Positions 17,451 to 26,630 of a stretch of DNA of 64,000 bases are shown piece by piece. Position 1 is the stretch's first letter. Every line of letters begins with the position of its first letter. The notes beneath the pieces were generated by a model that was given only the letters and a program-made list of their open reading frames with translations, was not told the DNA's origin and made no database searches. The stretch lies in contig JADIYD010000010.1 of assembly GCA_016705475.1 (NCBI GenBank), positions 294,039-358,038 on the forward strand, in the 5' to 3' direction. The position numbers were made by a program, and so were the translations under genes. The stretch comes from Betaproteobacteria bacterium. GTDB taxonomy: Bacteria; Pseudomonadota; Gammaproteobacteria; Burkholderiales; Rhodocyclaceae.

Positions 17451-18680
17451 ATGAAACACGTCAAGAAGTCCGCCAAACTCGCCAACGTCTGCTACGACAT
17501 CCGCGGCCCTGTGCTGCAGAAGGCCAAGCAGATGGAGGAAGAGGGCCACAAGATCATCAAGCTGAACATCGGCAATCTGGCCGCGTTCGGCTTTGATTCG
17601 CCTGAGGAAATTCAGCAGGACATGATCCGTAACCTGCCGAACGCGGCCGGCTATACGGATTCGAAAGGCATCTTCGCGGCGCGCAAGGCGATCATGCACT
17701 ATACCCAGCAGAAGGGTATCAAGGGTGTGACGCTGGAGGATATCTACGTCGGCAACGGTGTCTCCGAGCTCATTGTCATGGCAATGAATGCCTTGCTCGA
17801 CGGCGGCGATGAAGTACTGGTCCCGGCACCCGACTACCCGCTATGGACGGCGGCGATCAGCCTGTCCGGCGGCACGCCCAAGCACTACCTGTGCGATGAA
17901 AGCAAAGGCTGGTTGCCTGATCTTGACGATATCCGCAGCAAGATCAATGCGCATACCAAGGCGATTGTCATCATCAACCCGAACAACCCGACCGGTGCGC
18001 TTTATCCGGACGACCTGCTGCACGAGATCATCGACATCGCCCGCAAGCATCACCTGACGATCTACGCTGACGAGGTGTATGACAAGGTGTTGTACGACGC
18101 GGCCAAGCACACGTCGATTGCCTCGTTGGCCGAAGATGTGTTGATTATCACCTTCAATGGCTTGTCGAAGAACTATCGTTCCTGCGGATATCGTGCCGGC
18201 TGGATGGTGGTTTCCGGCGACAAGCGCCACGCCAAGGACTACATCGAAGGGCTCGACATGCTGGCTTCGATGCGTCTGTGCGCCAATGCGCCTGGACAGC
18301 ACGGTATCCAGACAGCACTGGGTGGTTATCAGAGCATTGATGACTTGATCAAGGAAGGCGGACGCCTGCGTCGCCAGCGCGACATCGCGCATGAGCTGAT
18401 TTCCGCCATTCCCGGTGTGAGCTGCGTGAAGCCCAAAGCGGCGCTGTACATGTTCCCGAAGCTCGATCCGGCTGTTTATCCGATCAAGAACGACCAGCAG
18501 TTCATTTCCGAACTGTTGCAGGAAGAAAAAGTGCTTCTGGTTCAGGGGACAGGCTTCAACTGGCCGCATCCTGACCACTTCCGCCTTGTTTTCCTGCCGC
18601 ACGAGGACGATCTGCGTGAAGCTGTTGGCCGCATTGCACGTTTCCTCGAAAATTACCGTAAACGCCACGGCACTAACTAG
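17451..18680 (+). CDS. alaA: Alanine-synthesising pyridoxal-phosphate aminotransferase (AlaA type)
   Basis: 409 residues; class I/II aminotransferase. The PLP site is visible: GNGVSELIVMAMNALL (phosphate loop), NPNNPTGALYP, ADEVYDKVLYD and the Schiff-base Lys in NGLSKNYRSCGYRAGW. The N-terminus MKHVKKSAKLANVCYDIRGP is characteristic of AlaA, which makes alanine from glutamate and pyruvate. The ATG at 17451 follows GGAAG; a longer in-frame start at 17409 is unlikely. It is followed closely by hom on the same strand, a common betaproteobacterial arrangement. Confidence 0.92.
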   Translation: MKHVKKSAKLANVCYDIRGPVLQKAKQMEEEGHKIIKLNIGNLAAFGFDSPEEIQQDMIRNLPNAAGYTDSKGIFAARKAIMHYTQQKGIKGVTLEDIYVGNGVSELIVMAMNALLDGGDEVLVPAPDYPLWTAAISLSGGTPKHYLCDESKGWLPDLDDIRSKINAHTKAIVIINPNNPTGALYPDDLLHEIIDIARKHHLTIYADEVYDKVLYDAAKHTSIASLAEDVLIITFNGLSKNYRSCGYRAGWMVVSGDKRHAKDYIEGLDMLASMRLCANAPGQHGIQTALGGYQSIDDLIKEGGRLRRQRDIAHELISAIPGVSCVKPKAALYMFPKLDPAVYPIKNDQQFISELLQEEKVLLVQGTGFNWPHPDHFRLVFLPHEDDLREAVGRIARFLENYRKRHGTN

Positions 18681-18733
18681 CCTTGAGCATCCCCTCTCCC
18701 GAATCTAACTTCTAAGTCACTCGATCCTAAAAA

Positions 18734-20044
18734 ATGAAACCTATCAATGTTGGCCTTATCGGCATCGGCACCGTCGGCGGTGGCACCTGGACCGTTCTCA
18801 AGCGCAACGAGGAAGAAATCACCCGCCGCGCCGGCCGTCCGATTCGCATTACGGCTGTTGCCGACAAGAACGTTGATCTGGCCAAGCAGATTACCGGTGG
18901 CACTGCCCGCGTCACCGACGATGCCTTTTCTCTGGTCAATGATCCGGAAATCGACATCATCGTCGAACTGATTGGCGGCTATGGCGTTGCCAAAGACGTG
19001 GTCATGCAGTCCATTGCCAACGGCAAGCACGTTGTTACGGCCAACAAGGCCTTGCTCGCCGTGCACGGCACCGAGATTTTCAGCGCTGCGCAGGCAAAGG
19101 GCGTCATGGTTGCGTTCGAAGCGGCCGTCGCTGGCGGCATACCCGTCATCAAGGCCCTGCGCGAAGGTCTGACGGCCAACCGTATCGAATGGGCCGCCGG
19201 CATCATTAACGGCACGACCAATTTCATCCTGTCCGAAATGCGCGACAAGGGCCTGTCCTTTGACGATGTGCTCAAGGAAGCCCAGCGCCTCGGTTACGCC
19301 GAAGCGGATCCGACCTTCGACATCGAAGGTGTTGATGCTGCCCACAAGGCGACGTTGATTGCCTCCATCGCCTACGGCATTCCGGTCCAGTTCGACAAGG
19401 CCTACATCGAGGGCATTACTAAGCTAGAAGCCTCCGACATCAAGTACGCCGAACAGTTGGGGTACCGCATCAAGCTGCTTGGTATCGCCAAGCGACGCGA
19501 AAAGGGGATCGAGCTGCGCGTCCATCCGACCCTGATCCCGGCCAAGCGCCTGCTGGCCAACGTCGAAGGTGCGATGAACGCCGTCATGGTCAAGGGCGAT
19601 GCCGTTGGCACCACCCTCTACTACGGCAAGGGCGCTGGCGCCGAGCCGACGGCCTCAGCCGTCATTGCCGATCTGGTCGATGTCACCCGCCTGGCTACTG
19701 CCGATGCAGCGCACCGTGTGCCGCACCTGGCTTTCCAGCCGGATGCCATGTCCAGCCTGCCTATCCTGCCGATGAGCGAGATTGAAACCGGTTACTACCT
19801 GCGTTTGCGCGTTGAAGACAAGCCGGGCGTGCTGGCCGATATCACCCGCATCCTGGCCGACCAGGGCATCTCCATTGACGCCATGCTGCAGCGTGAGCCG
19901 GAAGAGGGCGAGGGCGAGACCGACATCATCATCCTGACGCACGTCTGCAAGGAAAGCGCAGCCGATGCGGCGATTGCCAAGATCGAAGGCCTGTCTGCCC
20001 AGAAGGGCAAGGTCAAGCGCATTCGTCTGGAAGAGCTGCAGTAA
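18734..20044 (+). CDS. hom: Homoserine dehydrogenase
   Basis: 436 residues. N-terminal NAD(P) loop GLIGIGTVGGGTW, catalytic-domain blocks AGGIPVIKALREGL and NRIEWAAGIINGTTNFILSE, and YAEADPTFDIEGVDAAHKAT. A C-terminal ACT domain starts at about residue 350 (YYLRLRVEDKPGVLADITRI), so threonine feedback is expected. It reduces aspartate semialdehyde to homoserine, feeding thrC 4 kb downstream. A terminator follows directly. Confidence 0.97.
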   Translation: MKPINVGLIGIGTVGGGTWTVLKRNEEEITRRAGRPIRITAVADKNVDLAKQITGGTARVTDDAFSLVNDPEIDIIVELIGGYGVAKDVVMQSIANGKHVVTANKALLAVHGTEIFSAAQAKGVMVAFEAAVAGGIPVIKALREGLTANRIEWAAGIINGTTNFILSEMRDKGLSFDDVLKEAQRLGYAEADPTFDIEGVDAAHKATLIASIAYGIPVQFDKAYIEGITKLEASDIKYAEQLGYRIKLLGIAKRREKGIELRVHPTLIPAKRLLANVEGAMNAVMVKGDAVGTTLYYGKGAGAEPTASAVIADLVDVTRLATADAAHRVPHLAFQPDAMSSLPILPMSEIETGYYLRLRVEDKPGVLADITRILADQGISIDAMLQREPEEGEGETDIIILTHVCKESAADAAIAKIEGLSAQKGKVKRIRLEELQ

Positions 20045-20070
20045 GCCTGGCGTAGAAACTGAACTAAAAA

Positions 20071-20095
20071 CGGGAGCCTTGCGCTCCCGTTTTTA
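20071..20095 (+). terminator. Rho-independent terminator after hom
   Basis: CGGGAGC-CTTGC-GCTCCCG stem followed by TTTTT, 27 bp past the hom stop. It abuts the end of the convergent gene at 20096. Confidence 0.92.
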
Positions 20096-21337
20096 TTAGC
20101 GGACGAGTCGAATATAGGCTTTGGTGCCGGATGGGATTGCAATCCGTAGCGTATTTTTTCCGGCCACGACGGGCAACCCTCGTGTGAGAGGCTGGAACGG
20201 CCCCATGATCGAATCCGATTGCTCTATTCGCCACACCGTTTTCTTCGGCGAAATCAGATTCAGATGGTAGGTGTCTTCACTTGTTTTGTTCATCGACGGT
20301 GCGAACGGGCGGGCCAGCGGCTCGCCGATGAACAGGCCTTCGCCGGGCCAGGCGACGCTTTTCCAGTAGGCTTCAATCGCTGTTGCACCTGACAAATAGT
20401 GAAAAATGGCAACGGCCGGCATGGGGAATTTCTGCGGATGATTGCAGGGTTCGGTGACCGTGCCGTAACTGGCTGTAGCGCCAGCTTCCAGCCAGCGCAG
20501 GCTGCTCATTTGTTTCGAGTCGGTCAGCTGCCCGCCGAACGACGTCAGATGGTCGGCCAGCGCGCCCGGCAAGAACTTTAGCGTACCCAGATTTGGCACC
20601 TGTGTCAGACCAGTGAAATAGAACAAGACATCCTGGCGGCCCGTGATTGAGTCTGCCTCGATTTCCTCGATGGGTAGCAGGGCGCCGAGTTCGGCTTTGG
20701 CGATGCCGAATTGCCCGGCGCGAACGCTGCGGGCCTTGTCCGAGGTATTGAGCAAGTAGGCCGTGCCCTCGGGGAAAGTCCTGTCGGCGGCCACGCCTCG
20801 GTCGATCAGCGCCTTGACTGCGTCGAATCTTTCTCCGGCCAGCATCATGGCCGGGCGCATCTTGTGGTCATCGAACGGATAAGTGCTGCCTGTATTGAAA
20901 TAGGGGCTGGCAGCACTTGGGCCGCATGTCGCCGGGCAATATTTTTCATCGAATCCGAACGCCAGGGCCGAGGTCATCGACATGCATCCAACCCGATAAG
21001 GTTGAGTCCATGCCACGGCGTAGGCCTGAATGTGACTTGGCGTCAGGCGATCAATCGCAGCTTTGATTGGCTCGAACTCCTGGACGCTGAGGGCCGTTTT
21101 CCCGGCAGGAAAATGCAGGCGAATGACGTTTTTCTCCGGAATCTGGCGAATCCGTTGGTAATAGGCGCCGGTTTCGCGGGAGAGTGGGTCGTTGTCGTTG
21201 ATCAGTAGCGCGAGTTCATCGACTGAAATGCCGGTTCTCGGCAACTGGATGCTGGGTTCGGCCAGGGCCTGCGTCAATCCGAGCAGGGTGTTCAAGGCCA
21301 GAATGCATACGAAAACGGGTAGACGCTTGGCGGACAT
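20096..21337 (-). CDS. TIGR03790-family secreted protein
   Basis: About 413 residues. The ATG at 21335-21337 gives a signal peptide (MSAKRLPVFVCILALNTLLG, cleaved near ALAEPS); a TTG six codons upstream is less likely. Characteristic stretches are VDELALLINDNDPLSRETGA, YYQRIRQIPEKNVIRLHFPA and AWTQPYRVGCMSMTSALAFG, which I associate with the TIGR03790 family. Its function is not known. Exported or periplasmic by the signal. Convergent with hom and divergent from the rhomboid gene. Confidence 0.78.
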   Translation of the reverse strand: MSAKRLPVFVCILALNTLLGLTQALAEPSIQLPRTGISVDELALLINDNDPLSRETGAYYQRIRQIPEKNVIRLHFPAGKTALSVQEFEPIKAAIDRLTPSHIQAYAVAWTQPYRVGCMSMTSALAFGFDEKYCPATCGPSAASPYFNTGSTYPFDDHKMRPAMMLAGERFDAVKALIDRGVAADRTFPEGTAYLLNTSDKARSVRAGQFGIAKAELGALLPIEEIEADSITGRQDVLFYFTGLTQVPNLGTLKFLPGALADHLTSFGGQLTDSKQMSSLRWLEAGATASYGTVTEPCNHPQKFPMPAVAIFHYLSGATAIEAYWKSVAWPGEGLFIGEPLARPFAPSMNKTSEDTYHLNLISPKKTVWRIEQSDSIMGPFQPLTRGLPVVAGKNTLRIAIPSGTKAYIRLVR

Positions 21338-21420
21338 GGCGATTCGCTTGTTCAACAGTGAGTTGATTGTCGCGCATAATCACGGTCTTGAAATCCATTG
21401 ATCATCGTTTATAACCGCTC

Positions 21421-22494
21421 ATGCCGTCTCTCAACGATCAGCTGAACCAGCGCATGCCCCAATTGCGCGTAACGTCGGTGTTGATTGCCGTCAACGCGCT
21501 GGTGTTCGTCGCTATGCTGCTGAGTGGGGCGGGGCTGTGGCACTCGCAGAACGGCGTCCAGCTGGCGTGGGGGGCAAATTTTGGTCCGGCCACCCAGGAT
21601 GGCGAGTGGTGGCGCCTGGGCAGCGCGATGTTCCTGCATTTCGGTTTGCTGCATTTTGCCTTGAACATGTGGGCTCTTTGGGATGTTGGCCAGTGGGTGG
21701 AGCGCATGTACGGCCATGTTCGGTTCGCGGCGATCTATTTTGTCGCTGGGCTGGCCGGAAATCTCCTGTCACTCGTCGTTCATCAGGGCCAAGCCGTGTC
21801 AGGAGGGGCTTCCGGGGCCATTTTTGGACTCTATGGGGCCTTGCTCGGCTATCTCTGGCTGGAGCGCTCACGCATTCAGCGCTGGGAGTTTCGCACGCTG
21901 TTCTGGGGCGCTGTTGGCTTCTCGGTGGTGACCATCCTGTTCGGGCTATTGATTCCCGGGATAGATAACGCGGCGCATATCGGCGGCTGGATAGCCGGGA
22001 TGTTGATGGGGCTCTTGACCAAACCACAAGCCGATTCCGTGCGTGTACCGGGTTGGACGAAATTGTCCGCGGGGCTGGTGTTTCTTGCGCTTGTCGTTGC
22101 GATGACGGCCAATATTCCGCAAAGGGCCTACCGTTGGAGCGATGAAAAGCAGGTCCAGCGGGAGATCAGCGAATTTATGCAGGAGGATGCGGCCATTACC
22201 CGGGCCTGGGAGAGCATCGTGCGGCAAGGGCAGCGAAAGGGCGCTTCTTTCGAGGAACTGGCCGATGTGATCGAGTCGTTGGTGGTTGATCGATACGAGC
22301 ATAGCTTCGAGGAGCTTTCTGCCTTGCCCCATGACCCCAATCTACCTTCGGCACTGGCTGCCGAGCGTATGACACGCTATGCCGAAAAGCGGCGCGATGC
22401 ATCCCGCGCCATGGTGGAGGGTTTGCGGGCCAAGGACAGGGTGCAGATCCAGAAGGCGCTTGAGCAGGCTCGTCAATCGGGGACGGGCAAGTGA
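21421..22494 (+). CDS. Rhomboid-family intramembrane serine protease
   Basis: 357 residues. The first about 200 hold six or seven membrane helices. The catalytic Ser131 is in GGASGAIFGLYGA and the catalytic His186 in DNAAHIGGWIAGM; WWRLGSAMFLHFGLLHFALN matches the L1 loop and HxxxN helix. A soluble C-terminal extension of about 130 charged residues follows the last helix. Rhomboids cut membrane proteins within the bilayer; the substrate here is unknown. No adjacent gene suggests one. Confidence 0.93.
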   Translation: MPSLNDQLNQRMPQLRVTSVLIAVNALVFVAMLLSGAGLWHSQNGVQLAWGANFGPATQDGEWWRLGSAMFLHFGLLHFALNMWALWDVGQWVERMYGHVRFAAIYFVAGLAGNLLSLVVHQGQAVSGGASGAIFGLYGALLGYLWLERSRIQRWEFRTLFWGAVGFSVVTILFGLLIPGIDNAAHIGGWIAGMLMGLLTKPQADSVRVPGWTKLSAGLVFLALVVAMTANIPQRAYRWSDEKQVQREISEFMQEDAAITRAWESIVRQGQRKGASFEELADVIESLVVDRYEHSFEELSALPHDPNLPSALAAERMTRYAEKRRDASRAMVEGLRAKDRVQIQKALEQARQSGTGK

Positions 22495-22613
22495 TGTTGG
22501 CGAGTGGGCATGATCGTGAAAGGGGTATTCCAATCAGGATCAAGGAAATGACAGTTTGCGGAAGGCAGAATCGCTTCCGAATGCCATCCCGGCATGCCTA
22601 TACTGGAGCTCAC

Positions 22614-22889
22614 ATGCAAACGATTCACCCTGTTCATTCCTGCGACCACCCGACCGCTGCGGCCCTGTACCCCTTCGACGCCCGTGGTATTGCCAAGCGT
22701 TTTCGTCATGCCGCCATTTTTGGCGCGCTTGATGCACTGCAAGTTGGTGAAACGATGCGCTTTTGCAATGACCATGATCCCTTGCCCCTGCTGGCCCAGT
22801 TGCAGGCCCGCTATGGTGCCAATCTCTCGATCGAGTACAAGCAGCGCGAACCGGGCGCGATTGTCATCGATTTTTCCGTTGTTGGCTGA
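22614..22889 (+). CDS. DUF2249-domain small protein
   Basis: 91 residues from the ATG at 22614 (GGAG just upstream); a longer in-frame start at 22491 overlaps the rhomboid stop and is rejected. DUF2249 features: LYPFDARGIAKRFRHAAIFG, then LQVGETMRFCNDHDPLPLLA and a C-terminal EPGAIVIDFSVVG. The family is small, soluble and often encoded near hemerythrin, NnrS or oxidase-related genes. Its stop abuts the GTG of the next gene, so both are coupled. Confidence 0.82.
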   Translation: MQTIHPVHSCDHPTAAALYPFDARGIAKRFRHAAIFGALDALQVGETMRFCNDHDPLPLLAQLQARYGANLSIEYKQREPGAIVIDFSVVG

Positions 22890-24014
22890 GTGATACAGAC
22901 TGCGAGCCTAACCCTGCTTTCACTGGTGTGCAGCGCCATTCTGGCGCTGAGCGGGTTGGGTTCGCCGTTGGCTGTGGCGCATCTGGCGTTTGCCGTTGGC
23001 ATCGTTCCGCTAATTTTTGCGGCGATGATGCATTTTGTCCCGGTGCTGACGCGCACCGGCGAGCCTGGCAAGAGCCTGGCAAAATTGCCATCGGCAGTGC
23101 AGGCGACGGGGCTGGTGGCCGTTGCGGCCATGCAGGGTTGGCTGCCTTACTGGCTGGTTTATCTCGCTGCTGCGGTCGACCTCGTTTTTGCTGCCATTTT
23201 GCTTCAGTGGATCGCGCTGCGCGTGCGCGCTACGCTCGGCGACCCGCATCCTGGCTGGCGGTGGTACGCCACGGCGCTCGGCTGTCTGATGATGGCGCTG
23301 TCCGCCATCGTGCTGATCCCCGTCTGGCCAACGTATTGGCACGCGCTGCGAATATTTCACCTGCATCTCAATACGCTTGGTCTGATCGGTCTGGCCGCGC
23401 TGGGTACTTTGCCCGTACTGCTGCCGACGGCGCTGGGCCTGGCTGACCCGCAGGCCAGTGTCTGGCTGCGCCGGCGATTGTGGCTGGTGGCCTCCGGCGC
23501 GCTGATGGTGGCGACCGGCGCGGCCATCTCGTGGCCCTTTGCCGCCCCCGGCACGGCGCTGATCCTGGTCGCCTCCCTTGGCCTGCTCGGGCAGTGGGGG
23601 CGGCGCTTCGGGGGCTGGCCGCTGTTGCGCGACGGGGTGAGCGCCTCGCTGCTGGCTGCGCTTGTTGGTCTGATGATCACTCTGGCGGCCGGGCTATTGC
23701 ATGGTGCCGGCCTGATACCAACCCGGCCATCCCTGCTGGCCTGGGCGAGCGGTTTCCTGATGCCGCTGGTGAGCGGGGCGCTGAGTCAGTTGCTGCCCGT
23801 CTGGCGCTGGCCCGGCCCGCAAACGCCGGAGCGCCTGCTGATGCGACGGAAACTGGCCTCGTCGGGTTCGGTGCGGGCCGGATTGTTTCTGTCATCGGCA
23901 CTGGCCTTTCTTGCCGAATTGGAGGTTCTCGGCGCAGGACTGGTGGCGTTCGCACTCCTGCTCTTTGTCATCGGGCTGCTGCAAGCCGTGCGCGTCACCC
24001 GGTCGACGCGGTAA
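22890..24014 (+). CDS. Polytopic membrane protein (NnrS/haem-copper-oxidase-like)
   Basis: 374 residues starting with GTG directly after the DUF2249 stop. Nearly all hydrophobic, with about ten to eleven predicted helices and very few charged loops. Histidines lie in or near helices (MHFVPVLTRTGEP, ALRIFHLHLNTLGLIGLAAL, AAGLLHGAGLIP), a pattern like NnrS and cytochrome-oxidase subunit I-like proteins that bind haem or metal. I cannot assign the family firmly. Pairing with DUF2249 points to respiratory or nitric-oxide related functions by analogy only. Confidence 0.6.
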   Translation: MIQTASLTLLSLVCSAILALSGLGSPLAVAHLAFAVGIVPLIFAAMMHFVPVLTRTGEPGKSLAKLPSAVQATGLVAVAAMQGWLPYWLVYLAAAVDLVFAAILLQWIALRVRATLGDPHPGWRWYATALGCLMMALSAIVLIPVWPTYWHALRIFHLHLNTLGLIGLAALGTLPVLLPTALGLADPQASVWLRRRLWLVASGALMVATGAAISWPFAAPGTALILVASLGLLGQWGRRFGGWPLLRDGVSASLLAALVGLMITLAAGLLHGAGLIPTRPSLLAWASGFLMPLVSGALSQLLPVWRWPGPQTPERLLMRRKLASSGSVRAGLFLSSALAFLAELEVLGAGLVAFALLLFVIGLLQAVRVTRSTR

Positions 24015-24046
24015 AATCACGGTTTTTCGCCTTTCAGGTTTTCGCC

Positions 24047-25474
24047 ATGCGCTACATTTCGACCCGCGGCCACGCCGTGCCTCAGTCTTTCTGCGACATT
24101 CTGCTCGGTGGCCTGGCGCCCGATGGCGGCCTCTACCTGCCGGAAAGCTATCCGCAGATCACCCGGGCCGAACTCGATGCCTGGCGCCAGCTGTCGTACG
24201 CCGACCTGGCCTACGAAATCCTCTCCAAGTTCATCACCGACATTCCACCAGCCGACCTCAAGGCGCTGGTTGCCAAGACCTACACGGCGCAGGTTTATTG
24301 CCACACCCGCAATGGCGGCGATGCGGCGCAGATAACGCCGCTGACCAAACTCGAAGATGGCCTTTACACGCAGGAACTGTCCAACGGCCCGACGCTGGCC
24401 TTCAAGGACATGGCCATGCAGTTGCTCGGCAACCTGTTCGAGTACGTGCTCGACAAGCGGGGCGAGGCGATCAACATTCTCGGCGCCACCTCGGGAGACA
24501 CCGGTTCGGCGGCTGAATACGCCATGCGCGGCAAGCACAACGTCAAGGTCTTCATGCTTTCGCCGGATGGCAAGATGAGCGCCTTCCAGCGCGCGCAGAT
24601 GTATTCGCTGCAGGATGCCAACATCTTCAACATCGCCGTCACCGGCCTTTTTGACGACGCGCAGGACATCGTCAAGGCCGTTTCAAATGATGCCGAGTTC
24701 AAGGCCAAGTACAAGATCGGCGCCGTCAATTCGATCAACTGGGCGCGGGTTGCAGCGCAGATCGTCTACTACTTCCAGGGCTATTTCCTGGCCACGAAAT
24801 CGAACGACGAGCAGGTCGCCTTCGCCGTGCCCTCAGGCAACTTCGGCAACATTTGCGCCGGCCATATCGCCCACCAGATGGGCCTGCCAATCGCCCGTCT
24901 GGTGCTGGCGACCAACGAGAATGACGTGCTCGACGAGTTCTTCCGCACGGGTGTCTATCGTCCGCGCACTGCCGCCCAGACCAGCATCACCTCCAGCCCG
25001 TCGATGGACATCTCCAAGGCTTCCAACTTCGAGCGCTTCATTTTTGATCTGGTTGGTCGCGACCCGGCTGTCGTGAAGGAATTGTGGGCCAAGGTCGACA
25101 AGGGTCAAGCCTTCGACCTGTCTGCCACGGTCAACTGGAAAAATTTGCCCAAATTCAAATTCGTTTCGGGCAAGAGTTCGCACGCCGATCGCATCAAAAC
25201 CATCCGTTTCGCCCAAGAGCGCTACAACGTGATGCTCGACACGCACACGGCTGATGGCCTCAAGGTGGCGCTCGAGCATCGCCTGCCGAATGTGCCGATG
25301 ATCGTTCTGGAAACCGCGCAACCGGCCAAGTTCGAGGAAACCATCCGCGAAGCGCTGGGCACCGAACCGGTTCGTCCGGCCGATCTGGCCGGCATCGAGA
25401 ACCTGCCGCAGCGCGTCGTGGTCATGGCGCCCGATGTCGAGGCGGTCAAACGCTATCTGGTCGAACGCGTCTGA
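24047..25474 (+). CDS. thrC: Threonine synthase
   Basis: 475 residues from the ATG at 24047 (MRYISTRGHAVPQSFCDILL). The PLP lysine is in GPTLAFKDMAMQLLGNLFEY; ATSGDTGSAAEYAMRGKHNV and AVPSGNFGNICAGHIAHQMG are the phosphate loops of this family. It converts O-phosphohomoserine to threonine, the last step of the pathway started by hom upstream. An open frame continues upstream to 23480 inside the membrane-protein gene and is not part of this protein. Confidence 0.97.
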   Translation: MRYISTRGHAVPQSFCDILLGGLAPDGGLYLPESYPQITRAELDAWRQLSYADLAYEILSKFITDIPPADLKALVAKTYTAQVYCHTRNGGDAAQITPLTKLEDGLYTQELSNGPTLAFKDMAMQLLGNLFEYVLDKRGEAINILGATSGDTGSAAEYAMRGKHNVKVFMLSPDGKMSAFQRAQMYSLQDANIFNIAVTGLFDDAQDIVKAVSNDAEFKAKYKIGAVNSINWARVAAQIVYYFQGYFLATKSNDEQVAFAVPSGNFGNICAGHIAHQMGLPIARLVLATNENDVLDEFFRTGVYRPRTAAQTSITSSPSMDISKASNFERFIFDLVGRDPAVVKELWAKVDKGQAFDLSATVNWKNLPKFKFVSGKSSHADRIKTIRFAQERYNVMLDTHTADGLKVALEHRLPNVPMIVLETAQPAKFEETIREALGTEPVRPADLAGIENLPQRVVVMAPDVEAVKRYLVERV

Positions 25475-25496
25475 TCGCGTTGCATTGATCTGACGA

Positions 25497-25519
25497 GGGC
25501 AGCCGAGGCTGCCCTTTTT
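25497..25519 (+). terminator. Rho-independent terminator after thrC
   Basis: GGGCAGCC-GA-GGCTGCCC stem followed by TTTTT, 22 bp after the thrC stop and just before the end of the convergent GAF gene. Confidence 0.92.
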
Positions 25520-25524
25520 CTTGC

Positions 25525-26463
25525 TCAGAAATACCAGGTGACGGCTGCCTTGAAGCGCCCATCCTGAATCACAGGGATGACGACCATCGAGGTCAGGCCG
25601 GCTGAGGTTGCTGCACGTGCAGCCGGGCCAGGCTCGAAAACCAAGTTGTCACGCACCGTCGGGATGCCTTTTTTCCAGGATTCGCCAATTGCGCCCTCCC
25701 ATGGGGCAATGGTCGCATCGCCATGGCACTCGGAAAGATGGGGCATCTGATCGCAGTCGCCGGCACCGAATCGCAGCCCGCTGCCATCCTCGTTGGGCAC
25801 CCAGATCTCAAAACGCCGGGCGATCGGTGTTCCCAGCGCCGACAGGAAGGTCATCACAACCGCCTGCTTGCTGTCGTACGAACAGGGAATGCCGACACCT
25901 TTGCTGATGCCGATCCGCACGTTGCTGTCCTGGCGCAGGGTGCGTTTCGAACTGAGCAGATCCTGCATGATGCACGGCATGCCACTTTGCCAGACGGTGC
26001 CGGGCAGGCCGAAGCCGGGGCGGAACTTGGTATGGCGGGCAGTCCATTCGAACGTCTCGGCTGTGCCGTAATAGCCGTCTTCCATGCCCATGTCGAAGGA
26101 TTCGGCCGGCGTGTTGCTCCACACCTCGATCCCGCCAACATTCTCAAGGTCGTCACCAATGAAAAAGACGATGACCGCCTGCAGGTAGTCGCCGGCAAAG
26201 ATCGGTAGCGCGATACCTGCCGTCAGACCGGCCTTCTGGGCGGCTTCAGTGCGCAGGAAGTAGGAGTTGTCGAAACTGTGGAGAATCACCGGTCGCCTTG
26301 TCGCCCAAGCCTTGCCGGGCATTCCCTCGCCGTAGGCGAAGACCATCGACTCGCTGGCACCCTTGAATTCGGCCAGTTCGCCATACAGGCCATCGAAGAA
26401 CTCCAGATGCGTGCGTTGTTTGTTGGGTACCCATATTTCGGTCACCCGGATCAGTGTTTTCAT
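25525..26463 (-). CDS. GAF-like domain protein
   Basis: 312 residues from the ATG at 26461-26463 (MKTLIRVTEIWVPNKQRTHL). Two related halves are visible: AYGEGMPGKAWATRRPVILH in the first and RPGFGLPGTVWQSGMPCIMQ in the second, with a third similar block WEGAIGESWKKGIPTVRDNL near the end. These are the G-x-G-x-P-G-x-x-W stretches of GAF sensor domains, each followed by a hydrophobic strand (GIALPIFAGDYLQAVIVFF). No kinase, cyclase or DNA-binding output domain is attached, so it may be a stand-alone ligand sensor. Ligand unknown. Confidence 0.7.
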   Translation of the reverse strand: MKTLIRVTEIWVPNKQRTHLEFFDGLYGELAEFKGASESMVFAYGEGMPGKAWATRRPVILHSFDNSYFLRTEAAQKAGLTAGIALPIFAGDYLQAVIVFFIGDDLENVGGIEVWSNTPAESFDMGMEDGYYGTAETFEWTARHTKFRPGFGLPGTVWQSGMPCIMQDLLSSKRTLRQDSNVRIGISKGVGIPCSYDSKQAVVMTFLSALGTPIARRFEIWVPNEDGSGLRFGAGDCDQMPHLSECHGDATIAPWEGAIGESWKKGIPTVRDNLVFEPGPAARAATSAGLTSMVVIPVIQDGRFKAAVTWYF

Positions 26464-26630
26464 GATGTCGCGGTCCTGACAATGTTGGTATGAAGTCGTT
26501 ATGTCCGGTGTCGCCGTTGACCCCTGGAAAGAAGGCTGTTGCACAATGTCGAACTATTGGCTGTGGCCTTGGGCAGCGTTGCCCAGCGTATCCCTAGCAA
26601 TTTTCAAACCGGAATTTAGGACGACGTCAA

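Noticed and set aside
23480..24046. Upstream extension of threonine synthase
   Set aside because: Lies inside the membrane-protein gene in another frame; thrC's conserved N-terminus begins at 24047.
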